Source of the DNA: Hydrogenothermaceae bacterium
Lineage (GTDB): Bacteria > Aquificota > Aquificia > Aquificales > Hydrogenothermaceae
Reading direction: 5' to 3'
Assembly: GCA_026418455.1 (NCBI GenBank)
Contig: JAOABH010000004.1
Coordinates: forward strand, 1-64,000
Length of the DNA: 64,000 nucleotides
Below the pieces are notes generated by a model. It saw only the letters and a list, made by a program, of their open reading frames with translations. It was not told the origin of the DNA and searched no databases. Made by a program: the position numbers and the translations under genes. Positions 52,593 to 62,505 of this stretch are shown here, one piece after another; the first letter of the stretch is position 1; every line of letters starts with the position of its first letter.

Positions 52593-53381
52593 TAACTGTT
52601 TACTTCGATTGGTTGCCTCTTCTACTGCGGATATGATAGCATCTTTGAAGCCTTTCTCTTCTAATTTGTGAAGTCCGTAAATTGTTGTTCCAGCTGGAGA
52701 TGTTACCTTATCTCTCAAAACTGCCGGATGCTCTGCTGTTTCTTTAAGTAGTTTTGCTGTACCTAAAACTGTTTGCGTAGCTATCTTTAAAGCACCTTGG
52801 TAAGAAAACCCAATTTTTACTCCTGCCATAGCAAGAGCATCTATAAATGTGAATACATAAGCAGGACCACTTCCGGAAAGTCCAGTTATACTGTCCATAA
52901 GTTCTTCTTTTACTTCTATAACTTCTCCAAGTGATGACAATAGTTTAGTAATCTCTCTTTTTTTACTTTCTTCTTCAAAATCAAAAGACACACCTATAAC
53001 ACCTTCACCTATAAGGGCCGGTGTGTTTGGCATAGTTCTGATAATTTTAGAACTTCCTATAACTGATTTTATCTTGTATATAGGTACTCCAGCCATTACT
53101 GAGATAACCGTTTTATTTTCATTAAAGTAATTTAAAGCCGGTTTAACCGAATCCTCAAAATCTTTGGGTTTAACAGCTATAAATATAATCTCTGATAAAT
53201 TTACCAGATACCCAACATCTGAAGCTGCTGCAACCTCATACTTTTCAACTATATCTTTAATTTTTTCTTTATTTAAATCATATATGATGATATCAGAACT
53301 ATTTAGTCCAGATCTTTTAATCAAGCCCTCTAAGATTGCCTGTCCCATATTCCCTATTCCAATAATTCCAATCTTAAACAT
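52584..53381 (-). CDS. proC: Pyrroline-5-carboxylate reductase
   Basis: Last step of proline synthesis, 265 residues. N-terminal MFKIGIIGIGNMGQAILEG is the NAD(P)H site; GSGPAYVFTFIDALA and TVLGTAKLL plus RDKVTSPAGTTIYGL are the ProC signature. Start ATG 53381 follows GGAGGAG; a frame extended to 53420 lies inside the upstream exonuclease gene and is unlikely. It overlaps that gene by eight bases. Confidence 0.94.
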   Translation of the reverse strand: MFKIGIIGIGNMGQAILEGLIKRSGLNSSDIIIYDLNKEKIKDIVEKYEVAAASDVGYLVNLSEIIFIAVKPKDFEDSVKPALNYFNENKTVISVMAGVPIYKIKSVIGSSKIIRTMPNTPALIGEGVIGVSFDFEEESKKREITKLLSSLGEVIEVKEELMDSITGLSGSGPAYVFTFIDALAMAGVKIGFSYQGALKIATQTVLGTAKLLKETAEHPAVLRDKVTSPAGTTIYGLHKLEEKGFKDAIISAVEEATNRSKQLSK

Positions 53382-53991
53382 ATCTCCTCCTCTTTCCAGA
53401 ATGTGATAATGTTTTTCCATTTGTTATCTTTACAAGGTCTAAAACTTTATTTATCTTCAAATCTTGCAAATACTCTACCATCTTTTTAAATATATGGAAA
53501 GTAGCTAATGCATCAGACATGGCTCTATGTTTCTGTGTGTAGGCAACTCCCAGAAAGCTTGCTACATTTGACAGAGATTTACTATTTAAATCTGGAAATA
53601 AACGTTTTGCTATATTCTGAGTACATACATAAGGGATTGTTAGCTCTCTACTGTAAAGTTGCCTATGGACCTCTTTTAAGAAGGAAACATCAAAATTTGC
53701 ATTGTGAGCTACCAGTATTGATCCTTCTATAAATTCTAAAAATTCTGGGAAAATTTTATCTATCTTCGGTTTATCTATAACCATAGCGTTGGTTATTCCC
53801 GTCAGTTTTGTTATGTTAAGAGGTATAAAATCATATGTTGGCTTTACCAAGGTGTTAAATTTATCAGTTATTATCAAACCTTCAACCTTTAGTGCAGCTA
53901 TCTCTATTATTTGGCTGTTTTTTGGATTTAATCCTGTAGTTTCCAAATCTACAACCGAAAAAACTGCTTCATCTATAGTTAGGTTATACAC
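53374..53991 (-). CDS. DEDDh 3'-5' exonuclease (DnaQ/PolC-like)
   Basis: A 205-residue stand-alone exonuclease: FSVVDLETTGLNPKNSQIIE (ExoI), LVAHNANFDVSFL (ExoII) and HRAMSDALATFHIF (ExoIII, DEDDh). Resembles the PolC exonuclease domain or a proofreading epsilon subunit. Which of the two DnaQ-like proteins in this window, if either, proofreads for Pol III cannot be told. GTG start with AAGGAAGAG upstream, between mfd and proC. Confidence 0.87.
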   Translation of the reverse strand: MYNLTIDEAVFSVVDLETTGLNPKNSQIIEIAALKVEGLIITDKFNTLVKPTYDFIPLNITKLTGITNAMVIDKPKIDKIFPEFLEFIEGSILVAHNANFDVSFLKEVHRQLYSRELTIPYVCTQNIAKRLFPDLNSKSLSNVASFLGVAYTQKHRAMSDALATFHIFKKMVEYLQDLKINKVLDLVKITNGKTLSHSGKRRRYV

Positions 53992-54008
53992 AGCTCTTCC
54001 TTTTTAGT

Positions 54009-56825
54009 TTAGTTACTATCTATTTTAACCTTTTTGAGTGAATTTTCAAAATCTTTTAGAAAGATATCCAACTTATCTATATCTACCGGAAATGAAATAG
54101 AGTTAGAAGAAATAGATAAAGGTTTTAAATCTTTTATAATCTCCATTAGTAAGTTAGGATCGATATCCTGGAAACTAAACTTTAAAACTCCGGATTTTAT
54201 CTCTATCTTTGTTATGCCTATTTGAGAAGCTAACTTTTCAGCCTTTTTTATAGTTATAAATCTATTTAACAGAACAGGGATAGTTCCATAAAACTCTTGG
54301 AGATACTCTCTTAAACTTTCTATCTCTTCAGTAGTTTGTAGCTTTGACAAAGCCATAGTTATATTAAATCTCTCTGTAGGGTCTTGTATAAAGTCTTGAG
54401 GTATATACACATCTGTATCTATATCAATATCAACTGTTTTCTCTTCTGTTTTTTCCTGTATAGCTTCTTTAAGTAGTTTTATATACATCTCCATTCCAAC
54501 GGCTTTTATAAATCCACTTTGCTCTATACCGAGTATATTTCCCGGACCTCTTATCCTAAGGTCTTCAAGAGATACTTTTAGTCCGGATCCAGGTCTTGTA
54601 AGTTTAGATAAAACCCTTATCCTTTCCTTAGCTTCATCTGTCATCATAGGTGGAGTAAGTATATAACAGTATGCCTGTTTATCTGCCCTTCCTACTCTTC
54701 CTCTTATATGATAAAGCTGAGTTAGTCCAAAGCTGTCAGCCCTTTCAACAATCAATGTATTTGCTGTTGGTATATCTATCCCTGTCTCTATTATAGATGT
54801 GCTAACAAGTATATCTATCTTTCTTTCTAAAAATTTAATAATTTTTTCTTCTATCTCTTTTGGCTTCATCTTTCCGTGTATAAAATCTATATTACAATGA
54901 GGAAATAGAGTTTTAAGATAATCTACCCTCTCTTTTATAGTTTGAATTTTGTTATGTAAGAAAAAGACTTGTCCTCCTCTCTGTAGTTCTAAATCTACTG
55001 CTTTTTTTATAACAGATTCATCAAAAGGAGATATAAGAGTTTTTATCTCTACTCTACCTTCCGGAGGAGTATTTATTACAGATATATCTTTTAGCTTTGA
55101 GATAACCATATTTAATGTTCTTGGTATAGGTGTTGCAGAAATGTATAGTGTATCTATATCTTTTTTTAGCTGTCTGAGTTTTTCTTTAGCTCTTACACCG
55201 AAACGATGTTCCTCATCTATAATAAGAAGTCCTAAATTTTTAAACTCTACATCATCTTGAAGTAATCTGTGGGTTCCTATTACCACATCTATCTGTCCAT
55301 TTTTTATCTTTTCTAAAACCTCTTTCTGCTGAGACTTTGTTTTTAATCTTGAGAGATTTTCCACTTCTATACCAACATTATTTAGTCTTTCTTTAAACTT
55401 TTTGTAATGTTGATATGATAGAACTGTAGTTGGAACTACTACTGCTACTTGATAACCGTTTGAAACCGCTATAGCTGCTGCCCTTATAGCAACTTCTGTT
55501 TTCCCAAAGCCAACATCTCCGCAGATAAGTCTATCCATCGGAGTATCTTTTTGAAAGTCTATCTTTATCTCATTTATGACTTTAAGTTGATCTGGAGTTT
55601 CTGCAAACTCAAAACTTTCTTCAACAGCTTTTATTATCTCATTATCTACGGAAAGAGGCTTTCTTTTTACAGAGTTTCTTTCTGCATACAGATTTACAAG
55701 TTGTTTTGCTATATTTCTTAACGACTCTTTTACTTTTTTCTTTAAATTTCTCCAGGTAGGTGCACCTATTTTGTCTATCTTTATATTGCCATCTGCTTTA
55801 TATTTATGGATTTTATCAAGATGTAGATAGGAGACTAAAACTTTTTCGTTATCTGCGTACTCTAAAATCATAAAGTCATATACTTTGCCTTTAATCTCTC
55901 TTGTTTCTACTCCTCTGTATATCCCTATTCCGAAATCTTCATGGATAACATAATCTCCAACCTCAAGAGGTTCAAACTCAAAATCAATTCTTGATTTAAA
56001 TTCCGGAATGAATGCTATCTTTTTTTCCGGTAAAATTAACCTTCTGTTTACAGGAAGTTTTATTACTTGGTAATCCTGAGGAATCTCTTTTTGACTGTAA
56101 ACGCTCTGTCCTAAGGAGTAAAAGTAAGTTGCCTCTTTGTAAATTTCTTCATATATATCGAATAGATATATATCTCCGTCTATTAGCTCTTTAAATTTTA
56201 CAGTAGGCATATCTCTGAGTTTAATAGGTTCTTTTGATTCTACAGGTTTATCGTATAGAGGTTGAATATAGACACTTTCTAATTTTTTTCTTGTTGATAT
56301 TTTTGACCTTAAAAATATATTTTCAACTGTATCTCCCCATAGATCAATTTCAACTACTCCTATGTATGGAATGTTTATTGTTATAAAGCCCCCTTTTACT
56401 GAAAATTCCCCTTCATATTCGACAGTATCAACTCTTATATATCCAGATTCATACAGTTTTTGTAAAAAGATATCCCTGTTTAAATCTTGAGATACTTTTA
56501 CATTTAAAACTCTGTTGATGAATTTATCATTAGGTAAAACTTCTACGTTAAGTCCTTCCTTTGATAAAACTACTATGAATTTTTTTGAATTGATAAGATG
56601 TAGATAAGTGTAATTTCTATCTATCTGACTTTTTATATCAAGTATATTCTGATCCGAAGGAAAGTATAAAACCGGTATATCTAATTTTAGATAATCTCGG
56701 TAAGCTTTTATATTGGCAAAACATTCTTGAGCCTTTTTCTCTGTATCTGTTATAAAGAAAGCTTTTTTTGTAGATGTTAATATGAAATACTCCGGATAAG
56801 AGCTGTTTCCAATGAAAATTTTCAT
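54009..56825 (-). CDS. mfd: Transcription-repair coupling factor
   Basis: A 938-residue SF2 translocase that removes stalled RNA polymerase and recruits UvrA. UvrB-homology region at the N-terminus, RNAP-interacting CarD-like domain (FEPLEVGDYVIHEDFGIGIY, about 290-345), helicase motifs GDVGFGKTEVA and IIDEEHRFGV, GRVGRADKQAYCY, and a C-terminal TRCF domain. Shorter than E. coli Mfd (1148), mostly in the N-terminal part, as in other thermophiles. The ATG is three bases after the transglycosylase stop. Confidence 0.95.
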   Translation of the reverse strand: MKIFIGNSSYPEYFILTSTKKAFFITDTEKKAQECFANIKAYRDYLKLDIPVLYFPSDQNILDIKSQIDRNYTYLHLINSKKFIVVLSKEGLNVEVLPNDKFINRVLNVKVSQDLNRDIFLQKLYESGYIRVDTVEYEGEFSVKGGFITINIPYIGVVEIDLWGDTVENIFLRSKISTRKKLESVYIQPLYDKPVESKEPIKLRDMPTVKFKELIDGDIYLFDIYEEIYKEATYFYSLGQSVYSQKEIPQDYQVIKLPVNRRLILPEKKIAFIPEFKSRIDFEFEPLEVGDYVIHEDFGIGIYRGVETREIKGKVYDFMILEYADNEKVLVSYLHLDKIHKYKADGNIKIDKIGAPTWRNLKKKVKESLRNIAKQLVNLYAERNSVKRKPLSVDNEIIKAVEESFEFAETPDQLKVINEIKIDFQKDTPMDRLICGDVGFGKTEVAIRAAAIAVSNGYQVAVVVPTTVLSYQHYKKFKERLNNVGIEVENLSRLKTKSQQKEVLEKIKNGQIDVVIGTHRLLQDDVEFKNLGLLIIDEEHRFGVRAKEKLRQLKKDIDTLYISATPIPRTLNMVISKLKDISVINTPPEGRVEIKTLISPFDESVIKKAVDLELQRGGQVFFLHNKIQTIKERVDYLKTLFPHCNIDFIHGKMKPKEIEEKIIKFLERKIDILVSTSIIETGIDIPTANTLIVERADSFGLTQLYHIRGRVGRADKQAYCYILTPPMMTDEAKERIRVLSKLTRPGSGLKVSLEDLRIRGPGNILGIEQSGFIKAVGMEMYIKLLKEAIQEKTEEKTVDIDIDTDVYIPQDFIQDPTERFNITMALSKLQTTEEIESLREYLQEFYGTIPVLLNRFITIKKAEKLASQIGITKIEIKSGVLKFSFQDIDPNLLMEIIKDLKPLSISSNSISFPVDIDKLDIFLKDFENSLKKVKIDSN

Positions 56826-56828
56826 TTA

Positions 56829-57731
56829 TTAGCTATTTAATGCCACCTTAACGAACTTTCCGTAACCTGCAGGAACATATAAATTATAACTATTTCCATC
56901 ATCAGGAATAACACCTTTTATGAAATGTTTATTTAACTCTTTTAATTTTTGCTCTGGAATATAAGTAAGCTTTGCTATCGTTTTTAAATCATAATTTCCG
57001 CTAATCTCAACTACCTCTATATCAAATTCCTTTGCTAAACCATTTTTGTTGATTATTCTTTTACCCTCTTCTGAGAAAGCTAAAAATTTAACTAAGTAGT
57101 TCTGTGTCTGTTTAGGTAAGTATCTCCTTATGTCTGAAAAGCTGTTTCCATGATAGCTCACCTTAGTAATAACTTTACTATGACCGGCATTATAACTTGC
57201 CAAAACAAGCTTCCAATCTCCAAAAATTCCGTATAGATGTTTAAGATACTTCGCCGCAGCTTGAGTAGATTTTATAGGATCAAGTCTCTCATCAACGTAT
57301 CTATTTACCACTAAACCAAACGTCCTTGCTGTTTGAGGCATAAGTTGCCATATTCCTGCAGCTCCCTTTGGAGATTTTACACCGTTAATGTAGTGGCTTT
57401 CTATGGCAGGTATAAAAACAAGTTCTGTAGGTAAGTTATGTTTTATAAGTATGGATATGATTAAAGGTATGTACTTTTTTCCGTTTTCAAGAGATGTCTC
57501 TATGACTTTCCTGTTTTTGGCAATAAAGCTCTCTTTTTCTTTCTCTAACCATTTATCTTTTTCTGATATACTTTTTAAATAATATTCCAACTTCTCGATA
57601 TCTTCAGATTTATGTAGTGTAATCTCTACATTTTTGCTCACTTCTTCCTGAATTAAAAACTCTTTCCCAAAAGAACTATTCGATATCAACACCGATATGA
57701 AAAAACTTATTAATATCAACAGCTTACTCAT
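56829..57731 (-). CDS. Lytic transglycosylase (MltD/SLT-like)
   Basis: A 300-residue secreted SLT-domain protein. Signal peptide about 1-22, catalytic Glu in VFIPAIESHYINGV (about 120), GAAGIWQLMPQTARTFGL and LVLASYNAGHSKV. The C-terminal 60 residues (YDLKTIAKLTYIPEQKLKELN) resemble a LysM-like fold. It complements the Slt-type enzyme at 27182. GAGG upstream of the ATG; first gene before mfd. Confidence 0.88.
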   Translation of the reverse strand: MSKLLILISFFISVLISNSSFGKEFLIQEEVSKNVEITLHKSEDIEKLEYYLKSISEKDKWLEKEKESFIAKNRKVIETSLENGKKYIPLIISILIKHNLPTELVFIPAIESHYINGVKSPKGAAGIWQLMPQTARTFGLVVNRYVDERLDPIKSTQAAAKYLKHLYGIFGDWKLVLASYNAGHSKVITKVSYHGNSFSDIRRYLPKQTQNYLVKFLAFSEEGKRIINKNGLAKEFDIEVVEISGNYDLKTIAKLTYIPEQKLKELNKHFIKGVIPDDGNSYNLYVPAGYGKFVKVALNS

Positions 57732-57886
57732 TTTTAAACCTCATTAAGTTTTTGTAAATTATAAAATATTTTTTCAAAATAAACAACCCCCCTATGTGTT
57801 ATACTAAATAAGCTTTGATTTTACAAATTTTGCATATATTTTTAAAGTTTTCGGAATATATTTTCTATCATTAAAAGGAGTAGAAT

Positions 57887-59800
57887 ATGAGAGACTTTAA
57901 TATACTTTCAAAGATAAATGATTACAGAGATTTAAAAAATTTATCAAAAGGTGAGCTTAATCTTCTGTGTGAAGATATACGTAGTTATATCATAGATGTG
58001 ACGTCAATAAATGGTGGACATATTGGACCTTCCCTTGGGACAGTTGAGCTAACCATAGCTCTTCTTATAGCTTTTGATCCGGAGAAAGATAAAATAGTTT
58101 GGGATGTAGGACACCAGACTTACGCTTACAAAATATTAACTGGGAGAAAAGAGGAGTTTAGAACATTAAGACAGTATAAGGGAATATCTGGATTTTCTAA
58201 AATAAAAGAGAGTAAGTATGACCATTTTGGTACAGGACATAGTAGTACCTCCATATCTGCAGCATTAGGATTTAGAGTAGGTAAAGATTTGAAAGGAGAA
58301 GATGGATATACAATTGCTGTTATCGGTGATGGTGCTATGACTGCCGGAGAAGCTTTTGAAGGTTTAAACAATGCTGGTTGGCTCGACCCTTCAAAATTTA
58401 TAGTAATTCTGAATGATAATCAGATGTCTATCTCTCCTAATGTAGGAGCTATATACACATACTTTAATAAAATAATAACTAAACAGACCTTCCAAAAACC
58501 AAGACAAAAACTGAAAGATGCTGTTAATAAAATATTCGGTAAAAAAGCTGTAGAGATACTTAGAAAGATAGAAGAATACACAAAAGGACTTTTTGCTCCA
58601 GGATTAATATTTGAAGAACTTGGTTTTACATACGTGGGACCTATAGATGGACACAGTTTAATGGATTTGGAAGAGACCCTTGAGAATATAAAGCTTATGA
58701 GAGGCCCAATTTTATTACATGTCATAACCCAAAAAGGTAAAGGATATAAATTTGCAGAGGCAAATCCAGTAGTTTTTCACGGTGTATCTCCCTTTGACAA
58801 GATATCAGGTATATTCAATAAATCCTCTTCTTTACCTTCTTATAGTAAAGTTTTTGGAGATGCTCTTGTGGAACTTGGGGAAAAAGATGAGAAAATTGTG
58901 GCTATCACTCCAGCCATGAAAGAAGGATCTGGATTGGTTGAGTTTGCAAAAAGGTTTCCTGATAGATTTTTTGATGTTGGAATAGCGGAACAGCATGCTG
59001 CAACTTTTGCCGGTGGCCTTGCGTTGGAAGGTTTTAAACCTGTAGCCGCCTACTACTCAACATTTTTACAGAGGGCTTATGACCAAGTAATCCATGATAT
59101 AGCACTTCAAGAATTACCTGTTGTTTTTGCCATAGACAGAGGAGGACTTGTTGGAGATGACGGACCTACTCATCATGGTGTATTTGATATAGCTTTTTTA
59201 AGAGCTGTTCCTAATATTGTTATAGCATCTCCGAAAGATGAACAGGAGCTGAGAGATTTACTCTACACAGCTTTAAACAGTGGAAAAACATTTGCTTTAA
59301 GATATCCAAGAGGCTCCGGGGTAGGAGTTAAAATGGAAGGTTTTAATCTTATACCTATAGGCTCTTGGGAAGTTCTTGAGGAAGGAAGAGATATAGTTAT
59401 ACTTGCTGTTGGGAAATATGTTCAAAGAGCTTTTGAAGTGAAAAAAGTTTTAAAAACAAAGGGATATAATCCATCTATTGTAAACGCAAGATTTATAAAG
59501 CCTATGGATGAAAGTTTATTAACTAACCTACTTTCTGAATATGAGTTTGTGGTTACCATGGAAGATGGTGTTTTAAACGGTGGATTTGGTTCAGCAGTTG
59601 CAGAGTTTGTAGTGGATAATGGTTATTACAACAGAGTGATAAGATTTGGTATTCCAGATAAATTTGTGGAACATGGAAAAGTTGAGCTGTTAGAGAGGGA
59701 TTTAGGATTAGATACACAGGGTATAGCTGACAGAATTATTGAAGTTGTGGAAAAGAGGATCTTTAAAGAAAAAAATATCAGAAACTCAATAAACGCTTAA
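57887..59800 (+). CDS. dxs: 1-deoxy-D-xylulose-5-phosphate synthase
   Basis: A 637-residue thiamin-diphosphate enzyme making DXP for isoprenoids from pyruvate and glyceraldehyde-3-phosphate. GDGAMTAGEAFEGLNNAG (TPP/Mg site, about 148-165), HVITQKGKGY, DVGIAEQHAATFAGGLA and DRGGLVGDDGPTHHGVFD are diagnostic. AAAAGGAG precedes the ATG. The 155-base gap before it has AT-rich DNA and a C6 tract but no clear -35/-10 pair. Confidence 0.97.
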   Translation: MRDFNILSKINDYRDLKNLSKGELNLLCEDIRSYIIDVTSINGGHIGPSLGTVELTIALLIAFDPEKDKIVWDVGHQTYAYKILTGRKEEFRTLRQYKGISGFSKIKESKYDHFGTGHSSTSISAALGFRVGKDLKGEDGYTIAVIGDGAMTAGEAFEGLNNAGWLDPSKFIVILNDNQMSISPNVGAIYTYFNKIITKQTFQKPRQKLKDAVNKIFGKKAVEILRKIEEYTKGLFAPGLIFEELGFTYVGPIDGHSLMDLEETLENIKLMRGPILLHVITQKGKGYKFAEANPVVFHGVSPFDKISGIFNKSSSLPSYSKVFGDALVELGEKDEKIVAITPAMKEGSGLVEFAKRFPDRFFDVGIAEQHAATFAGGLALEGFKPVAAYYSTFLQRAYDQVIHDIALQELPVVFAIDRGGLVGDDGPTHHGVFDIAFLRAVPNIVIASPKDEQELRDLLYTALNSGKTFALRYPRGSGVGVKMEGFNLIPIGSWEVLEEGRDIVILAVGKYVQRAFEVKKVLKTKGYNPSIVNARFIKPMDESLLTNLLSEYEFVVTMEDGVLNGGFGSAVAEFVVDNGYYNRVIRFGIPDKFVEHGKVELLERDLGLDTQGIADRIIEVVEKRIFKEKNIRNSINA

Positions 59801-59814
59801 AGAGGTAGTTTAAG

Positions 59815-60420
59815 ATGAGTGTAACTGTTAAGACAGAGAGAAAAAAGAAATCAAAACAAAAGAAGTCTATACCAAATTATTTGGTATATGAAGTTATAGA
59901 TGGAAAGAAGATATATTACAGAGATTATAAAAAAGTTGTTTCAGGAGAATTGGAGCCGGAGGCAGTAATGGGAAGTAGTGATTTACAGGGATGGATTATT
60001 TCAACAGTTGTTGGTTTTTTATTTAAAAGTTTAGATAGTAAAAAGTATATGATAATGTCTGGTGAAGTAGGATACCATTATAACCCTGCTAAAAAGAGAA
60101 ACTGGGTAAATTTAGATATAGCTATAGTAAGTAAAGAAAAGCTAAAAAAACCGGAAGGAAGTTATCTAAAAGTACCTCCGGAAGTTGTGATAGAGGTCGA
60201 TACAAAAGCTGATCTATCAGAGATGAAAGATGAGTATTACATACTTAAAACCAATAAGCTTCTAAAAAGTGGTGTTAAAAAGGTTATCTGGATATTTACA
60301 AAATATAAAAAAGTTATGATTGCTCAAGAAGATAAGGATTGGTTGATAACAGATTGGAATAAAGATGTAGAGGTTATGGATAATATTTATATAAATATAG
60401 AAAATCTACTTAAAGATTAA
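59815..60420 (+). CDS. Uma2-family putative nuclease
   Basis: A 201-residue protein of the Uma2/DUF820 type (PD-(D/E)xK fold). NLDIAIVSKEKL gives the acidic Asp, VPPEVVIEVDTKAD the E-x-D/K core, and an upstream SSDLQGWIISTVVGFLF helix matches the family. The N-terminal 20 residues are strongly basic (KTERKKKSKQKK). Single orphan copy near dxs with a 14-base gap and AGAGGTAG site; these are often found in mobile or variable parts of genomes, with unknown role. Confidence 0.8.
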   Translation: MSVTVKTERKKKSKQKKSIPNYLVYEVIDGKKIYYRDYKKVVSGELEPEAVMGSSDLQGWIISTVVGFLFKSLDSKKYMIMSGEVGYHYNPAKKRNWVNLDIAIVSKEKLKKPEGSYLKVPPEVVIEVDTKADLSEMKDEYYILKTNKLLKSGVKKVIWIFTKYKKVMIAQEDKDWLITDWNKDVEVMDNIYINIENLLKD

Positions 60421-61143
60421 CTACTTTCCAAAGTATACAGTTATAACTGCATACTGAGTTTTATCTTCCTTTATCGGATTAAATTTCCATTTATACAGAT
60501 AATCTACTACTTGCTTATTTAGATTTGGGTCTGAAGTTAAGGTTAAAAGCTGAACCTTTATAACATCTCCAGATGGGGATATAAAGATTTTTGCTTTTAC
60601 AGATGGCTGAACTATATCTGTTTGAACTTTAACAGGGCTGGGTTTATAAATAACTTTTCTTGATAAAGCATCTCCAACAGCTTGACTGTCTATCTTTGAT
60701 AGAGGCTCTCCAAAAGATGTATCACTTTCAGAAGATTCTTTACTTTCTACCTGTCCAGATTTTATCTTCCTTAAAAGAGCTAAATTACTTTCATCTATAT
60801 CTAAACTTTCTTTTTTTGGTTTTTCTGTAGTTTTATTTTCTGAAATTTTTGTTTGGTTGATTGAAGAATTTTTAAAATTATTACTGCTTTCCATACCCTT
60901 TGCAGTTTTTACTTCCTGTTTTTTCTCCAAAGGCGGAATATAACTCTTTGATATTTTAACCTCTTTTGGCTCTTCTTTTATATCCTCTTTTTTAATATCT
61001 ATCTCTATTGGCTGATTAACTATATCCTTTAAATGAACCGGAGGAAGTAGTTTTATTATTATGTAAAGAAGAAGGTGGAGTATCAGAGAAGCTTGTATTC
61101 CTATAATAAGAATTTTTCTATCTTCCTGATTTAACACTTCCAT
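60421..61143 (-). CDS. tonB: TonB-family energy transducer
   Basis: A 240-residue protein. N-terminal membrane anchor (about 12-32: [19 protein letters not shown]), a long Lys/Glu/Ser-rich periplasmic linker, and a C-terminal TonB domain (about 155-240: [24 protein letters not shown] ... WKFNPI ... AVITVYFG). Start chosen at ATG 61143 with GAGG nine bases upstream; a longer frame to 61167 has no ribosome site. It overlaps nth. ExbB/ExbD and receptors are not in the window. Confidence 0.85.
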   Translation of the reverse strand: MEVLNQEDRKILIIGIQASLILHLLLYIIIKLLPPVHLKDIVNQPIEIDIKKEDIKEEPKEVKISKSYIPPLEKKQEVKTAKGMESSNNFKNSSINQTKISENKTTEKPKKESLDIDESNLALLRKIKSGQVESKESSESDTSFGEPLSKIDSQAVGDALSRKVIYKPSPVKVQTDIVQPSVKAKIFISPSGDVIKVQLLTLTSDPNLNKQVVDYLYKWKFNPIKEDKTQYAVITVYFGK

Positions 61144-61777
61144 TTTTATAAGCCTCACAGTAGTCATTTATTGGACATTCATCACATTTTGGTTTTATAG
61201 GTTTACAGATTGTCTGTCCAAAAGCTACAAATAGTTTGTTTATATCTTGCCAGTATTTCTGAGGAATAACTTTCATAAGTTCAAACTCTGTTTGGTGGGG
61301 ATCTTTGGTTTTTACAAATCCAACTCTGTTAGCTATCCTATGGACATGAGTATCAACACATATAGCTGGTTTTTTGTATGCTGCAGATAAAACCAAGTTT
61401 GCAGTTTTTCTACCTACACCTTTGAGTTTAAGTAAATCTTCTAAATTATCTGGGACTTTACCGTTATAATTCTGGATTAACTCTCTTGCAACCTCTTTTA
61501 AGACCTTTGCTTTATTCCTATAAAATCCTACTGGATATATTAATTTTTCTATCTCTTCCTCTGATAGATTTAACAAATCTTGTGGAGTTTTTACTACTTT
61601 AAATAATCTTTCAGATGCTTTTGCTGTAACTTCATCTTTTGTCCTTAAACTGAGTATAGTTGAAACCAGTATTTTAAAAGGGTCATCTCCATTTTGAGCC
61701 ATAAATTGTATAACCGGAGCGTTCCATTTAGGATATTCCTTATTTAAAATCTCAAAGATTTTATCAACTTTATCCAT
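61118..61777 (-). CDS. nth: Endonuclease III
   Basis: A 219-residue DNA glycosylase/AP lyase for oxidised pyrimidines. HhH motif [16 protein letters not shown] with catalytic Lys (about 118-133), catalytic Asp in ICVDTHVHR, and the [4Fe-4S] loop C-x6-C-x2-C-x5-C at about 191-207. No Shine-Dalgarno: TGTTATAAT ends six bases before the ATG at 61777, so the mRNA is likely leaderless. Confidence 0.95.
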   Translation of the reverse strand: MDKVDKIFEILNKEYPKWNAPVIQFMAQNGDDPFKILVSTILSLRTKDEVTAKASERLFKVVKTPQDLLNLSEEEIEKLIYPVGFYRNKAKVLKEVARELIQNYNGKVPDNLEDLLKLKGVGRKTANLVLSAAYKKPAICVDTHVHRIANRVGFVKTKDPHQTEFELMKVIPQKYWQDINKLFVAFGQTICKPIKPKCDECPINDYCEAYKNGSVKSGR

Positions 61778-61783
61778 GTATAA

Positions 61784-61792
61784 ATTATAACA
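61784..61792 (-). promoter_or_regulatory. Extended -10 of nth (leaderless)
   Basis: Minus-strand TGTTATAAT (61792-61784), six bases TTATAC, then ATG at 61777. No good -35, as usual with an extended -10. Confidence 0.65.
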
Positions 61793-61845
61793 GTAATTAA
61801 AAAGATGGTAGAATATATTTAATCAAATTTTTAGAGGTGTATCTG

Positions 61846-62493
61846 TTGTCTTACACTATTTATCAAGAAGAGAAGCAGAGAGCGGTTCATATATTAAATG
61901 ATATTAAAGTAAAACTTTATCATAGAGGTTGGTTTCCTGCAACCAGTGGTAATTTGTCTTATAAATTACATGATGAACCTTTAATATTTGCAGTAACAAC
62001 CTCTGGAAAAGACAAAGGAACTGTAACCCATGAAGATGTTATGTTTGTTGATAAAGATGGTAAACCGGTGGAAGCTACCAAGATGAAACCTTCGGCGGAA
62101 GTGAAGATACACTCCGGCATATACCAAAAAACAGATGCAGGATGTGTTATCCATATACATACACCTAATAATAACTTTATATCCTCCGTATATTTTGAAG
62201 ATGGTAAAGTTTATATAAAAGATATGGAGATGATAAAGGCTTTGGATATATGGAAAGAAGATGCATATATAGAGATTCCTGTAGTTGAAAATTATTTTAA
62301 CTTAGAAAAACTTGCAGAAGAAAGTGTTAAAGCTATAAACCCGGATGTTCCTGCAGTTTTGATAAAAAATCATGGTATATATGCTTGGGGAAGAGATGAG
62401 TTTGAAGCAAAAAGGCATATAGAGGCATTTGAATTTATGTTTGAATATATGAAGAATATGATTATTTTTAAACAGACCAAGAACATCTTTTAA
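61846..62493 (+). CDS. mtnB: Methylthioribulose-1-phosphate dehydratase (MtnB-like)
   Basis: A class II aldolase-fold zinc enzyme of the methionine salvage pathway, about 215 residues. GWFPATSGNLSYKL, CVIHIHTPNNNF (metal HxH) and VLIKNHGIYAWGRD (third His) are seen. Start chosen at TTG 61846 because AGAGGTG lies six bases upstream; an in-frame GTG at 61837 sits inside that site. It is followed by mtnD. Confidence 0.88.
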   Translation: MSYTIYQEEKQRAVHILNDIKVKLYHRGWFPATSGNLSYKLHDEPLIFAVTTSGKDKGTVTHEDVMFVDKDGKPVEATKMKPSAEVKIHSGIYQKTDAGCVIHIHTPNNNFISSVYFEDGKVYIKDMEMIKALDIWKEDAYIEIPVVENYFNLEKLAEESVKAINPDVPAVLIKNHGIYAWGRDEFEAKRHIEAFEFMFEYMKNMIIFKQTKNIF

Positions 62494-62505
62494 GGAGGAA
62501 AAACA

